DNA from: Rhodocyclales bacterium
GTDB taxonomy: Bacteria > Pseudomonadota > Gammaproteobacteria > Burkholderiales > Rhodocyclaceae
Assembly (NCBI GenBank): GCA_026399475.1
Contig: JAPLQY010000015.1
Coordinates: 1-64,000, forward strand
Direction of reading: 5' to 3'
Length of the DNA: 64,000 nucleotides
Below are positions 56,379 through 64,000 of the stretch, in pieces. The first letter of the stretch is position 1. Each line of letters opens with the position of its first letter. The translations under genes were made by a program, and so were the position numbers. Below the pieces are notes generated by a model. The model was not told the DNA's origin, searched no databases, and saw only the letters and a list, made by a program, of their open reading frames with translations.

Positions 56379-57636
56379 AGGTGAAGCGCAAAGTGACGGT
56401 AGTGCCCACGACGCGATGGCTTTGGAGATCGATCTGCCAGCCCAGACGATCGCAAATGCGCTTGACGAGAAACAGCCCGATGCCGGCCCCGGAGCTGTCC
56501 GGGCCACGGTAGTAAGGCTCGAAGACGTGGCCGAGTTCCTCACCGCGGATGCCGCTGCCGGTGTCGCGTACCGTGAGGGCGCCCTGGTCGAGGCCGACCG
56601 CAATCTGCCCGTCGCGGGTATGCGCCACGGCGTTGTGCACCAGATTGGCGATGACGATGGCGAACAGGGCCGGAGGTGCCCGCAACTCGATCTTGGCCGC
56701 TGCATCGAAGGCCAGCGTCGTGCCGCGCGAGGCAGCCAGCGTCCGGTAGCGTTCGACGCAGTCGGCGGCAATCCGTCCGGCATCGCAGGACTCATCGGCC
56801 GGCGTCTGCTCTTCGCGCGCCAGCAGCAGCAGCGCGGCGATCAGTTCGGCCATTTCCTCGGTCGCCCGCTCGATGCGGGCCACGCGCTCGAGTTGCGGCG
56901 CGGTGAGGCTGCGGTCGCCGGCCAGCACTTCGGCGGCACCGCGAATCACCGCCAGCGGCGTGCGCAATTCGTGGCTGGCGTCGGCGGCGAAGGCGCGCTC
57001 GCGCTCGACGAAGGCTGCCAGGCGCGACAGATAGCGATCGAAGGCGCGGGCGAGTTCGTCGATCTCGTCGTCGGGGCCCGTGTCGCGCGCGAGGCGGGGA
57101 GGATCTTCCGGTCCGGCGCGGCTCACCGCTTGCGCCAGATCGGTGACCGGCGAGATCACCCGGCCGGCCAGCCACAGCCCGCCCACTGCGGCGAGCAGCG
57201 TCATCAGGGCGGCGCCGGCGACGAGGTAGCCGAGGAAGCGCTGCTCGCGCCGCTTCTGGCGTTCCTCGTTGAACAGGATGCCAAAGCGGTCGCCGTCGCG
57301 CTCGGCGATGGCGACACGGTAGGGAACATCGCCGAGCGTGATTTCGTGCTGGCCGGGCGGCAGCACGCGCACCGGTTCCGGCAGGTCGTCCCAGGCCGTG
57401 CCGGCCCGGCCGAGGTAGCCGCGCAGGCTGGCCGTGTCGGGTGGCATCGAGTTCAGGTTGCGCGCGCGGCGCGCCATGTAGTCCTCCAGCTCGGCCTTGA
57501 GCGTCTGATCCATGAGCCGCTGCGATACGTCGTGGGCGGCGAACCAGATGCCGACGGTCAGCAGCAGGCTCAACGCCGCGCCCAGCCCGGCGAAGGCGAC
57601 GGCGACGCGGAAACGCAGGCTATGCCGGCGGCTCAT
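56374..57636 (-). CDS. sensor histidine kinase of an OmpR-type pair
   Basis: 420 residues: an N-terminal membrane helix (VAVAFAGLGAALSLLLTVGIW), a ~130-residue periplasmic loop, a second helix (FLGYLVAGAALMTLLAAVGGL), HAMP, HisKA with ADASHELRTPLAVIRGAAEV and HATPase with GTTVTLRFTS at the end. It pairs with the regulator upstream (17-bp overlap). The ATG at 57636 (MSRRHSLRFR) is inside the regulator's 3' end. The ligand of the sensor loop is unknown. Confidence 0.9.
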   Translation of the reverse strand: MSRRHSLRFRVAVAFAGLGAALSLLLTVGIWFAAHDVSQRLMDQTLKAELEDYMARRARNLNSMPPDTASLRGYLGRAGTAWDDLPEPVRVLPPGQHEITLGDVPYRVAIAERDGDRFGILFNEERQKRREQRFLGYLVAGAALMTLLAAVGGLWLAGRVISPVTDLAQAVSRAGPEDPPRLARDTGPDDEIDELARAFDRYLSRLAAFVERERAFAADASHELRTPLAVIRGAAEVLAGDRSLTAPQLERVARIERATEEMAELIAALLLLAREEQTPADESCDAGRIAADCVERYRTLAASRGTTLAFDAAAKIELRAPPALFAIVIANLVHNAVAHTRDGQIAVGLDQGALTVRDTGSGIRGEELGHVFEPYYRGPDSSGAGIGLFLVKRICDRLGWQIDLQSHRVVGTTVTLRFTS

Positions 57637-58345
57637 CGGATGCCGGGCCGTGATCGTGCGTGGGCGGTGCGATCTGCCAGCCGATACCGCGCAGGGTACG
57701 CAGCAGCGGTTGCCCGAAAGGTTTGTCGATGGCGGCGCGCAACAAGTGCAGATGGGTGCGCACGGCATCGGAGTCGGGCGGTGCGTCGCCCCAGACCGCG
57801 CGCTCCAATTCCTCTCGTCCCAGAACGCGCGGCGAAGCTCGCATCAGGGCTTCGAGCATGCGCAGGGGAATCGGCGGCAGCGCGATGTCGCGGCCCGCGC
57901 GGGCAATGCGGAAAGTGGCGGTATCGAAGCTCAGGTCAGCCACTCGCAGCTGACCCTGGGTCACGCTGGCCTGGGCACGGCGCGCGAGCGCCAGGACGCG
58001 CGCGGCGACTTCCCGCAGAGCGAAGGGTTTCACCAGGTAGTCGTCGGCTCCGGCCTCGAGGCCGGCGATCTTGTCGTCGAGGGTGTCGCGAGCGGTCAGC
58101 ATGAGGATGGGCGTGGCCGTACCGGCATCCTCCCGCAGGCGGCGGCACAGCGTGATGCCATCCATGCCCGGCAGGATCAGGTCGAGCAGGATCACGTCGA
58201 AATTCTGCATGCTCGCCAGGTGCAGGCCGGTCAGTCCGTCGCCGGCGGCATCGACCAGATGGCCGCTTGCCGACAGATAGTCGACCAGGTTGGCGGCGAG
58301 ATCGGGGTTGTCCTCGACGACGAGAATCTTCAGCGGAGCGTTCAT
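57620..58345 (-). CDS. OmpR-family response regulator
   Basis: 241 residues: receiver domain with the phosphoacceptor in VILLDLILPGMDG and switch lysine in DYLVKPFAL, then a winged-helix DNA-binding domain (~125-225; LRTLRGIGWQI is the recognition end). OmpR-type regulators bind tandem direct repeats at an 11-bp period, exactly the form seen at 56361-56378 and 60804-60821. Start taken as ATG 58345 (MNAPLKILVV); an ATG 18 bp upstream is possible. 69 bp after the TauE-Usp gene on the same strand. Confidence 0.92.
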   Translation of the reverse strand: MNAPLKILVVEDNPDLAANLVDYLSASGHLVDAAGDGLTGLHLASMQNFDVILLDLILPGMDGITLCRRLREDAGTATPILMLTARDTLDDKIAGLEAGADDYLVKPFALREVAARVLALARRAQASVTQGQLRVADLSFDTATFRIARAGRDIALPPIPLRMLEALMRASPRVLGREELERAVWGDAPPDSDAVRTHLHLLRAAIDKPFGQPLLRTLRGIGWQIAPPTHDHGPASDEPPA

Positions 58346-58414
58346 GTTTCGATTATGGCGCAAGGCCGAAGAGTCGGCGCCGGCGATACGGCAATTCCAG
58401 TTTCAGGGCGCTCC

Positions 58415-60337
58415 TCAGCTCTTCACCGCGAGCACCGGACAATCGGCAAAGCCGATCACGCGCTCGGCGACGCTGCCCATCAGCAGCCGGTCGAGACCGG
58501 TACGACCGTGGGTGCCGACAACGATAAAGTCGGCGCCCGCCTTGCGCACCTGGTCGAGAATCACCTGTTCGGGCCGACCCTCGGCGACGACGCCGGTGAC
58601 TGCGACCGGCAGGCCGGCGAGGCTGGCCTTGACCCGGTCGATTGCGGCGACGGCTTCTTGCCGGCGCTGTTCGTTGTGGCTGGCGAGCACGGCCGATACC
58701 ACCGTCAGGGGCAGATTCCATGTTAGCGCCAGTTGTCCGGCCATGCGCGCGGCGGCGTCGCCATGGCGCGAGCCGTCGGTGCCGACAAGAATGCCATGGT
58801 GGCAGTCCTGGGCGCCACGCGGCACGACCAGCACGTTGCACGGGGCGTAGCCGACGACCCGCGCCGTGGCGTCGCCGACCATGGCGCGCGCCAGTCCGCG
58901 CTTGCCGCGTCGGCCCATGACGATGACGTCGGCGTGATCCTCGCTGGCAGTGTCGACGATGCCGCGATAGGGGTCATCGGCCTCAGCGATGACAGCTTCA
59001 TGTTTGACGTTCGCCACGGCTTGCGCCGCCGCGTCGACGTTGCGGCGGGCCATGTCCAATGCCATCTGTTCGAGGCCCGGCACGGTAGTGGCGTATTCCG
59101 GGTTGTAGACCGCGACGCTGGTGATCAACAGTCTGGCCTGATTGCGTGCGGCCAGCGAAGAGGCGACGCGGATGGCGCCCTCGCTGAATTCCGAGCCGTC
59201 GGTGGCGAGCAGGATGCGTTGCCAGCGTACACTGGTTTCGAGGCTGCCGAGAGCCGGGGCAAAGGCGGCCAGGCCCGCGGCCAGTTGCTGTGCGAAATCG
59301 GCCTTGCGGTGTTCGGCGATGCCCTTGGTCAGCGCCGTCAACACCGTGATCGCGCCGAGGATCAGGGCCACCGCCAGCACGCTGTCGCCCAGCGTTTTGA
59401 GGGTGGCGATATGGGCGTGCTCGATCGGCGAAATCATGCCCAGCTCCGACAGGTAGCCGGGGACGTAGAAGACGCGCGAGAACAGCACGGTGAGCATGAT
59501 CACCGCCATCACCAGCTTGATCTGGTAGTCCTTGACGTAGGTGGTGCCGATGGCGCCGAGCTGGATGCCGAACAGCGATCCGAGCAGGATCAGCATCGAT
59601 AGGCGCACGTCGACTGCGCCTTCGAGGCCATAGAGGAAGGTGCCGCCCAGGCCCATGACGAAGGCGATCACCAGTTCGGTGCCCGAGGCCATCAGCGCCG
59701 GCACGCCGAGGATGTAGATCATCGCCGGCACGCCGATGAAGCCGCCGACGGCGATGGCCGAGGCAAGAAGTCCGGTGGCGAAGCCGATGGGAATGACAAA
59801 CAGCAGCGAAACGCGGCCCTTGATGGCATCGAAGTACATCATGGTGCCGGGGATGTGGATGGCCAGCACCCAGCGCGCAATCCCGGGCACCTCGTGGGTA
59901 TCGCTCTCGGGAGCATTCCTCAGCCTGCGGTAGTCGCGCAGGACGAAAGTGCCGACGAAGGAGAGTACGACGATGAAGATCGCCGACACATAGAGATCGG
60001 TACCGACCTTGCCGAACTGCCGCAGGATCTCGACCATCAGATACTTGCCGGCCAGCATGCCGAATTCGGCGAAGAAGCCGAGAATCAGCCCCAGCTTGAC
60101 GTCGACCTGGCCGTACTTGTGGCGCTTGGTGGCGCCGACCAGAGCCTTGGGAAACTTGTGGCAGATGTTCGAGGCGACGGCGACAATGGCCGGCGCGCCA
60201 AGGGCCATCATCGCCGGCGTGAGGACGAAGGCGCCGCCGGAGCCGATGAAACCCGACACCATGCCGCCGATGAAGCCGATCAGGACCAGCAGAAAGACCG
60301 TCGCGGCATTGAGTTCGATGAACTGGGTGACTTCCAT
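58415..60337 (-). CDS. TauE/SafE-family permease fused to two UspA domains
   Basis: 640 residues. Residues 1-345 hold about eight membrane helices of the TSUP/TauE-SafE family (GFIGGMVSGFIGSGGAFVLTPAMM), exporters of sulfite, sulfoacetate or similar anions. Two UspA domains follow (365-500 and 505-640), each with the ATP-binding signature (GRRGKRGLARAMVGDATARVV and GTHGRTGLDRLLMGSVAERVI). Fusion of TSUP to tandem Usp is uncommon and suggests nucleotide-controlled transport. It lies 7 bp after the small membrane gene. Confidence 0.88.
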   Translation of the reverse strand: MEVTQFIELNAATVFLLVLIGFIGGMVSGFIGSGGAFVLTPAMMALGAPAIVAVASNICHKFPKALVGATKRHKYGQVDVKLGLILGFFAEFGMLAGKYLMVEILRQFGKVGTDLYVSAIFIVVLSFVGTFVLRDYRRLRNAPESDTHEVPGIARWVLAIHIPGTMMYFDAIKGRVSLLFVIPIGFATGLLASAIAVGGFIGVPAMIYILGVPALMASGTELVIAFVMGLGGTFLYGLEGAVDVRLSMLILLGSLFGIQLGAIGTTYVKDYQIKLVMAVIMLTVLFSRVFYVPGYLSELGMISPIEHAHIATLKTLGDSVLAVALILGAITVLTALTKGIAEHRKADFAQQLAAGLAAFAPALGSLETSVRWQRILLATDGSEFSEGAIRVASSLAARNQARLLITSVAVYNPEYATTVPGLEQMALDMARRNVDAAAQAVANVKHEAVIAEADDPYRGIVDTASEDHADVIVMGRRGKRGLARAMVGDATARVVGYAPCNVLVVPRGAQDCHHGILVGTDGSRHGDAAARMAGQLALTWNLPLTVVSAVLASHNEQRRQEAVAAIDRVKASLAGLPVAVTGVVAEGRPEQVILDQVRKAGADFIVVGTHGRTGLDRLLMGSVAERVIGFADCPVLAVKS

Positions 60338-60344
60338 GGAGCGC

Positions 60345-60686
60345 CTATTTCTTCTCGGCGTGGGAGGCGGCCTTGAGACCCATTACGTCCCAGAACAGGC
60401 CGGTGAAAGCCCCGTGCGCAAAGGAAATCGCGAAAGCGAGCAGGATCGGGATCAGCACATGCCACCAGACGCCGGGCTCCATGTGGCCGTCCAGGGCGGC
60501 GCAGGCCGCGGCGTCAGGCTTGTGGTAGTAGATGGCATCGGCGCCATGGCCGACGACACAGGCCGCGGGCGTCGTATGGGCCATGTGCAGGATGACGTCG
60601 GAATAATAGAACATCGCCGCATAGAGCAAGGCGGCGAAGCTTCCCCAAAAAATGGTTCTTCCCCAGTGCGGGTGGTGCAGGTCCAT
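60345..60686 (-). CDS. small membrane protein upstream of the TauE-Usp gene
   Basis: 113 residues with two or three membrane helices (IFWGSFAALLYAAMFYYSDVIL and VLIPILLAFAISFAHGAFTGLF). Two cysteines (ACVVGHG and ACAALDG) and several histidines stand in the loop between them. The ATG at 60686 has GGGGGAGG upstream. I do not recognise the family. It is 7 bp before the TauE-Usp gene, probably forming one operon, and could be its subunit. Confidence 0.75.
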   Translation of the reverse strand: MDLHHPHWGRTIFWGSFAALLYAAMFYYSDVILHMAHTTPAACVVGHGADAIYYHKPDAAACAALDGHMEPGVWWHVLIPILLAFAISFAHGAFTGLFWDVMGLKAASHAEKK

Positions 60687-60787
60687 GGTTTCCTCCCCCG
60701 GGCGCCGGGCAACATTTGTTGCGGCGCGAAATACGGCCTCCTGATTGGCGAATAAAATTCCTGTTGTTCTGTGCAGGAAGTGGACTG

Positions 60788-60821
60788 CTAATATCACGGG
60801 CTCCGTCAAGATTTCGTTAAG
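60788..60821 (-). promoter_or_regulatory. tandem CTTRACG-box promoter of the small membrane/TauE-Usp operon
   Basis: On the minus strand: CTTAACG (60821-60815), AAAT, CTTGACG (60810-60804), 10 bp, then TATTAG (60793-60788). Half-sites recur at an 11-bp period, the same layout as 56345-56378. The first ATG downstream is at 60686, ~100 bp away. The box could also influence the divergent SulP gene at 60855. Confidence 0.6.
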
Positions 60822-60854
60822 AGCGAGTGGCTTGCACCGCTGCGTTCGACGAAC

Positions 60855-63011
60855 ATGGGTTCCCGGGACATGAGTTTTCCCCCTCTGCTGCAGCGTTTCC
60901 TGCCGTTCCTGCGCTGGTTTCCCTACCCGGCGGGAAGCGCCCGGGCAGACTTCATCGCCGGCCTGACGGTGGCCCTGGTGCTGGTACCGCAGTCGATGGC
61001 CTATGCCCAGCTCGCCGGCCTGCCGGCCTATTACGGACTCTATGCTGCATTCCTGCCGGTGATGGTGGCCGCGCTGTGGGGGTCGTCGAGCCAACTAGGT
61101 ACCGGGCCCGTGGCCGTAGTCTCGCTGCTGACGGCCTCGGCGCTGACGCCGCTGGCGGCGGCCGGCTCGGAGCAGTTCGTCTCCCTCGCCATCATGCTGG
61201 CCCTGCTGGTTGGATTGGTCCAGCTCGTTCTCGGGGTGTTCAAGCTCGGCATCATCGTGAACTTCCTGTCGCACCCGGTCATCGTCGGCTTCACCAACGC
61301 GGCCGCAATGATCATCGGCCTCTCGCAGCTGAACAAGCTGATCGGCGTGCCGATGGGGCGTTCGGAGCACTTCATCCAGGATATCTGGGGCGTGGCCAAG
61401 CTGGTGGGCGATACTCATCTGCCGACCCTGGCCATGGGTGCGACGGCTATCGCCATCATGTGGGTGATCCGCAGGAAGGCGCCGAAGCTGCCGGGCGTGC
61501 TGATCGCCGTGGCGGTGACGACAACGGCATCATGGCTGATCGGCTTCGAGCGCAACGCCACTGCCACCATCGACCAGGTGGCCGAGCCGGAAGCCAGGGC
61601 CTTGCTGACCGAGTTTGTCCGCACCGAGGTTCGCATCAAGGAAATCAACGACCAGATGGGAGCCCGGGCAATCGAGCTGAAGACTCTGCGCAAGGAACGC
61701 GGCGAGCTTTCCCATGAGGCGGTGACCCTCAACTACGAGGTGGACCTGCTCCGCCTCCAGCTCAAGGACCGTGAGGACGAGAACCGCCGCCGCAACCGGG
61801 CCATCCGCAGCTTCGTCTTCGAGCGCGTTGCCGCACCCGATGGAAAGCCGCCGGAACTCTACGCCGAGGGTCGGGTACCGGCCGGGAAGGCAGCCGATGG
61901 CCACCGCTGGCGCATAGCCCGTGCGGCCCACGGCGACATCAAGCTCGCCGGCGGCGGCGAGGTGGTCGGCAAGGTGCCGGAAGGTCTGCCTTCCGTTGGC
62001 ATGCCGGCGATGTCGTGGGATATGCTCGGCAGCCTGCTCTCGGCCGCCATCGTCATTTCGCTGGTCGGGTTCATGGAAGCCATTTCCATCGCCAAGGCCA
62101 TCGCCGCCAAGACCAAGCAAAAGATCGACCCGAACCAGGAACTCATCGGTCAGGGTCTGGCCAACCTGGTCGGTTGCGCCACTCAGGCGTTTCCGGTTTC
62201 CGGTTCCTTTTCGCGCTCGGCGGTGAACATCAATGCCGGCGCAATCACCGGCATGTCCTCGGTGTTCACCGGCCTGTTCGTGCTGCTGACGTTGCTGTTC
62301 CTGACGCCGCTGCTCTACCATTTGCCGCAGGCGGTGCTGGCGGCGGTGATCATCATGGCGGTGATCGGCCTGATCAATTTCGAGGCCATCAAGCACGCCT
62401 GGAAAGCCAGCAAGCATGACGGCACAGCGGCGGTAGTCACCTTCGTCGCTACCCTCGCCTTTGCGCCGCATCTCGATAGCGGCATCATGATCGGGGCCGG
62501 GTTGGCCATCGGCCTCTACCTGTATCGCACCATGTCGCCGCGAGTCGCAATTCTTGGTCGTCATGCCGACGGCAGCCTGCACGACGCCGCCGTTTACAAC
62601 CTGCCGGCCTCGGACCTGGTGACGGCGGTGCGCTTCGACGGACGCCTCTATTTCGCCAATGTGTCCTTCTTCGAAGATGCGATTCTCGACGCCGTGGCGG
62701 CCAACCCGAAAGCGCGCTACCTGCTGGTGGTCGGCAACGGCATCAACGAGCTGGACGCTTCGGGCGAGGAAGTCATGCATCATCTGGTCGAGCGGCTGCG
62801 CGGCAATGGTGTCACGGTCGTCTTCTCCGGTCTGAAGAAGCAGGTGATCGACGTCATGCGTGCCACGGGCCTGTTCGACACCATTTCGCAGCAGCACATT
62901 TTCGCCACCGCCGACATGGCGCTCGAAGCGATCCATGCCTGGGCTGCCGAGCGCGGCGAGGACGATGCCGCCAGCCCCTTGCGCCCCCTGCCGGCGAGGC
63001 GTTTTGGCTGA
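60855..63011 (+). CDS. SulP-STAS transporter with a large coiled-coil insertion
   Basis: 718 residues. The SulP core is interrupted at about residues 236-372 by a soluble insert: a charged helix likely to form a coiled coil (about 243-318, EFVRTEVRIKEINDQMGARA then ELKTLRKERGELSHE), and a Gly/Pro-rich linker. The core resumes at EVVGKVPEGLPSVGMP, and a STAS domain closes the protein. The rest of the SulP motifs are normal. The insert may dock a partner or oligomerise. Start ATG 60855; an ATG 15 bp later (MSFPPLLQRF) is possible. It is divergent from the TauE-Usp operon. Confidence 0.9.
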   Translation: MGSRDMSFPPLLQRFLPFLRWFPYPAGSARADFIAGLTVALVLVPQSMAYAQLAGLPAYYGLYAAFLPVMVAALWGSSSQLGTGPVAVVSLLTASALTPLAAAGSEQFVSLAIMLALLVGLVQLVLGVFKLGIIVNFLSHPVIVGFTNAAAMIIGLSQLNKLIGVPMGRSEHFIQDIWGVAKLVGDTHLPTLAMGATAIAIMWVIRRKAPKLPGVLIAVAVTTTASWLIGFERNATATIDQVAEPEARALLTEFVRTEVRIKEINDQMGARAIELKTLRKERGELSHEAVTLNYEVDLLRLQLKDREDENRRRNRAIRSFVFERVAAPDGKPPELYAEGRVPAGKAADGHRWRIARAAHGDIKLAGGGEVVGKVPEGLPSVGMPAMSWDMLGSLLSAAIVISLVGFMEAISIAKAIAAKTKQKIDPNQELIGQGLANLVGCATQAFPVSGSFSRSAVNINAGAITGMSSVFTGLFVLLTLLFLTPLLYHLPQAVLAAVIIMAVIGLINFEAIKHAWKASKHDGTAAVVTFVATLAFAPHLDSGIMIGAGLAIGLYLYRTMSPRVAILGRHADGSLHDAAVYNLPASDLVTAVRFDGRLYFANVSFFEDAILDAVAANPKARYLLVVGNGINELDASGEEVMHHLVERLRGNGVTVVFSGLKKQVIDVMRATGLFDTISQQHIFATADMALEAIHAWAAERGEDDAASPLRPLPARRFG

Positions 63012-63096
63012 CGTTCTGGACAACCCGATGCCGCGTTTCGCGCGGCGGACGGGGCGCGCAGCCCGCTGGTAGAATTCGCGATAATTCCACCTCATC

Positions 63097-64000
63097 ATGA
63101 CCAGCCTCCTTCCCATCGACGCCCTGCTGACTGCCGCCTGCGCCTGGCTGTCCATCGGATTACTCGGGCTGGTGGCACCGCGCAACACGAGCTTCATCAG
63201 CAAGACCCTGTTCCCGCTCGGCGCACTCGTCGGCCTGGTGGTCGGCCTGGTGGCGCTGGATTCGCTTGGCGGCCCGGCGCAAACCGCAGTCCTCGTCATT
63301 GGCCTGCCGGATCTGCCCTTCCATCTGCGCCTGGACAATCTTTCGGCCGTGTTTGCGTTGCTGCTAGGCTTCGTCTCGGTCGGCATCTCCATCTTTGCCG
63401 CCGGCTATTTCCGCAAGGGCGAAGGCACCGCACCCGGGGTGCTCTGTCTCGAATACCATATCTTCCTCGCCAGCATGCTGATGGTGCTGCTGGCCGACGA
63501 CGCCTATGCCTTCATGGTGGCATGGGAGACCATGGCGCTGTCATCGTTTTTTCTCGTCACCACCGATCATCGCCACGAGGAAATCCGCCGCGCCGGCTTT
63601 CTGTATCTCCTGATCGCCCACGTCGGCGCCATCGCCATCCTGTTGTCCTTCGGTGTCATGACCGGCGGGGCAGGCGACTACAGCTTCGCCGGCATGCGCG
63701 CCCAGCAACTGTCTCCGTTCTGGGCCTCGGCCGCCTACCTGCTCGCGCTGGCCGGCTTCGGCGCCAAGGCCGGCCTGGTGCCGCTCCACGTCTGGCTGCC
63801 CGAGGCGCATCCGGCCGCTCCCTCGCCGGTGTCGGCGATGATGAGCGGCGTGATGCTCAAGACGGCCATCTACGGCCTGCTGCGGGTGAGCTTTGACTTG
63901 CTGCACGCGACGATCTGGTGGTGGGGCGTGGTGGCGTTGGTGGTGGGACTGGTTACTGCCCTGTTCGGTGTGCTCTACAGCACGGTGCAAAATGACATGA
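63097..64000 (+). CDS. hydrogenase-4 subunit B-like (HyfB) protein, 3' end outside the window
   Basis: The ATG at 63097 opens a frame with no stop to the window end (301 codons). It encodes a proton-translocating NuoL/M/N-type subunit: AFMVAWETMALSSFFLV and GAKAGLVPLHVWLPEAHPAAPSPVSAMMSGVMLK are hallmarks, with the proton-channel lysine and the conserved HVWLPEAH. HyfB-like proteins form part of formate hydrogenlyase/complex-I-like assemblies. Its place 86 bp after a SulP gene is notable. Upstream hairpin or promoter not seen. Confidence 0.9.
   Translation, partial: MTSLLPIDALLTAACAWLSIGLLGLVAPRNTSFISKTLFPLGALVGLVVGLVALDSLGGPAQTAVLVIGLPDLPFHLRLDNLSAVFALLLGFVSVGISIFAAGYFRKGEGTAPGVLCLEYHIFLASMLMVLLADDAYAFMVAWETMALSSFFLVTTDHRHEEIRRAGFLYLLIAHVGAIAILLSFGVMTGGAGDYSFAGMRAQQLSPFWASAAYLLALAGFGAKAGLVPLHVWLPEAHPAAPSPVSAMMSGVMLKTAIYGLLRVSFDLLHATIWWWGVVALVVGLVTALFGVLYSTVQNDM

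Overview
The window is a high-GC proteobacterial chromosome segment, most likely from a betaproteobacterium of the Rhodocyclales/Nitrosomonadales type. This rests on recognisable proteins and gene orders: a PP0621-like gene followed by pilS, pilR and ampD; a hemC-hemD-hemX-hemY operon; an Ala/Lys/Pro-rich histone H1-like protein; and GTP-type PckG. The organism appears to be a facultative anaerobe. It has two ferredoxin-type 2-oxoacid oxidoreductases, two FNR-like boxes, an oxygen-dependent coproporphyrinogen oxidase and the first subunit of a complex-I/hydrogenase-4-like membrane complex. No CRISPR array, rRNA operon or complete insertion sequence was seen. The only hint of a mobile element is a truncated fragment at the left edge.

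Layout. 0-4 kb: possible IS remnant, monothiol glutaredoxin, fructosamine kinase, a Ser/Thr kinase with a cyclic-nucleotide-binding tail, argH. 4-11 kb: LytS/LytTR two-component pair (AlgZ/AlgR type), polyprenyl diphosphate synthase, tRNA-Pro(CGG), PP0621-like gene, pilS-pilR, ampD. 11-12.4 kb: a promoter carrying two NrdR-type boxes that is not followed by ribonucleotide reductase genes, then the H1-like gene and a strong terminator. 12.5-20.5 kb: aminotransferase, pckG, maeB, a patatin-like hydrolase and a penicillin-binding endopeptidase. 20.7-24.7 kb: hemCDXY. 25-30 kb (minus strand): iorA-iorB-folD-purE-hemF, tightly overlapped. 30-36 kb: SulP-STAS-cNMP transporter, TusE/DsrC-like protein, alcohol dehydrogenase, pcm-sirtuin pair. 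36-41.8 kb: large hybrid sensor kinase, an intergenic region with a perfect FNR box and an internal terminator, a divergent DHDPS-family lyase, an RlmN-like radical SAM enzyme. 41.9-46.4 kb (minus): a four-gene 2-oxoacid:acceptor oxidoreductase operon of the phenylglyoxylate-dehydrogenase/POR type, with a GltD-ferredoxin fusion. 46.5-50.5 kb: aroG, then GT39, UbiA-like and cNMP-binding genes that overlap. 50.5-53.6 kb: FmdE-like/DUF2249 pair under an FNR-like box, PAS-GGDEF cyclase, cobalamin adenosyltransferase with an in-frame palindromic insertion. 53.7-64 kb: an anion-transport island with SulP-STAS-Usp, an OmpR-family two-component system, TauE/SafE-Usp-Usp, a small membrane protein, a divergent SulP with a coiled-coil insertion, and the start of a hyfB-like gene.

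The most distinctive signal is in the last island. Two promoters with the same layout (two CTTRACG half-sites at an 11-bp period, then 10 bp to a -10 hexamer) sit in front of the SulP-Usp gene and in front of the small-membrane-protein/TauE-Usp pair, on either side of an OmpR-type regulator and its sensor kinase. This suggests a self-contained, locally regulated transport and stress-sensing system. It may be coupled functionally to the neighbouring HyfB-type complex, but its substrate cannot be read from sequence.
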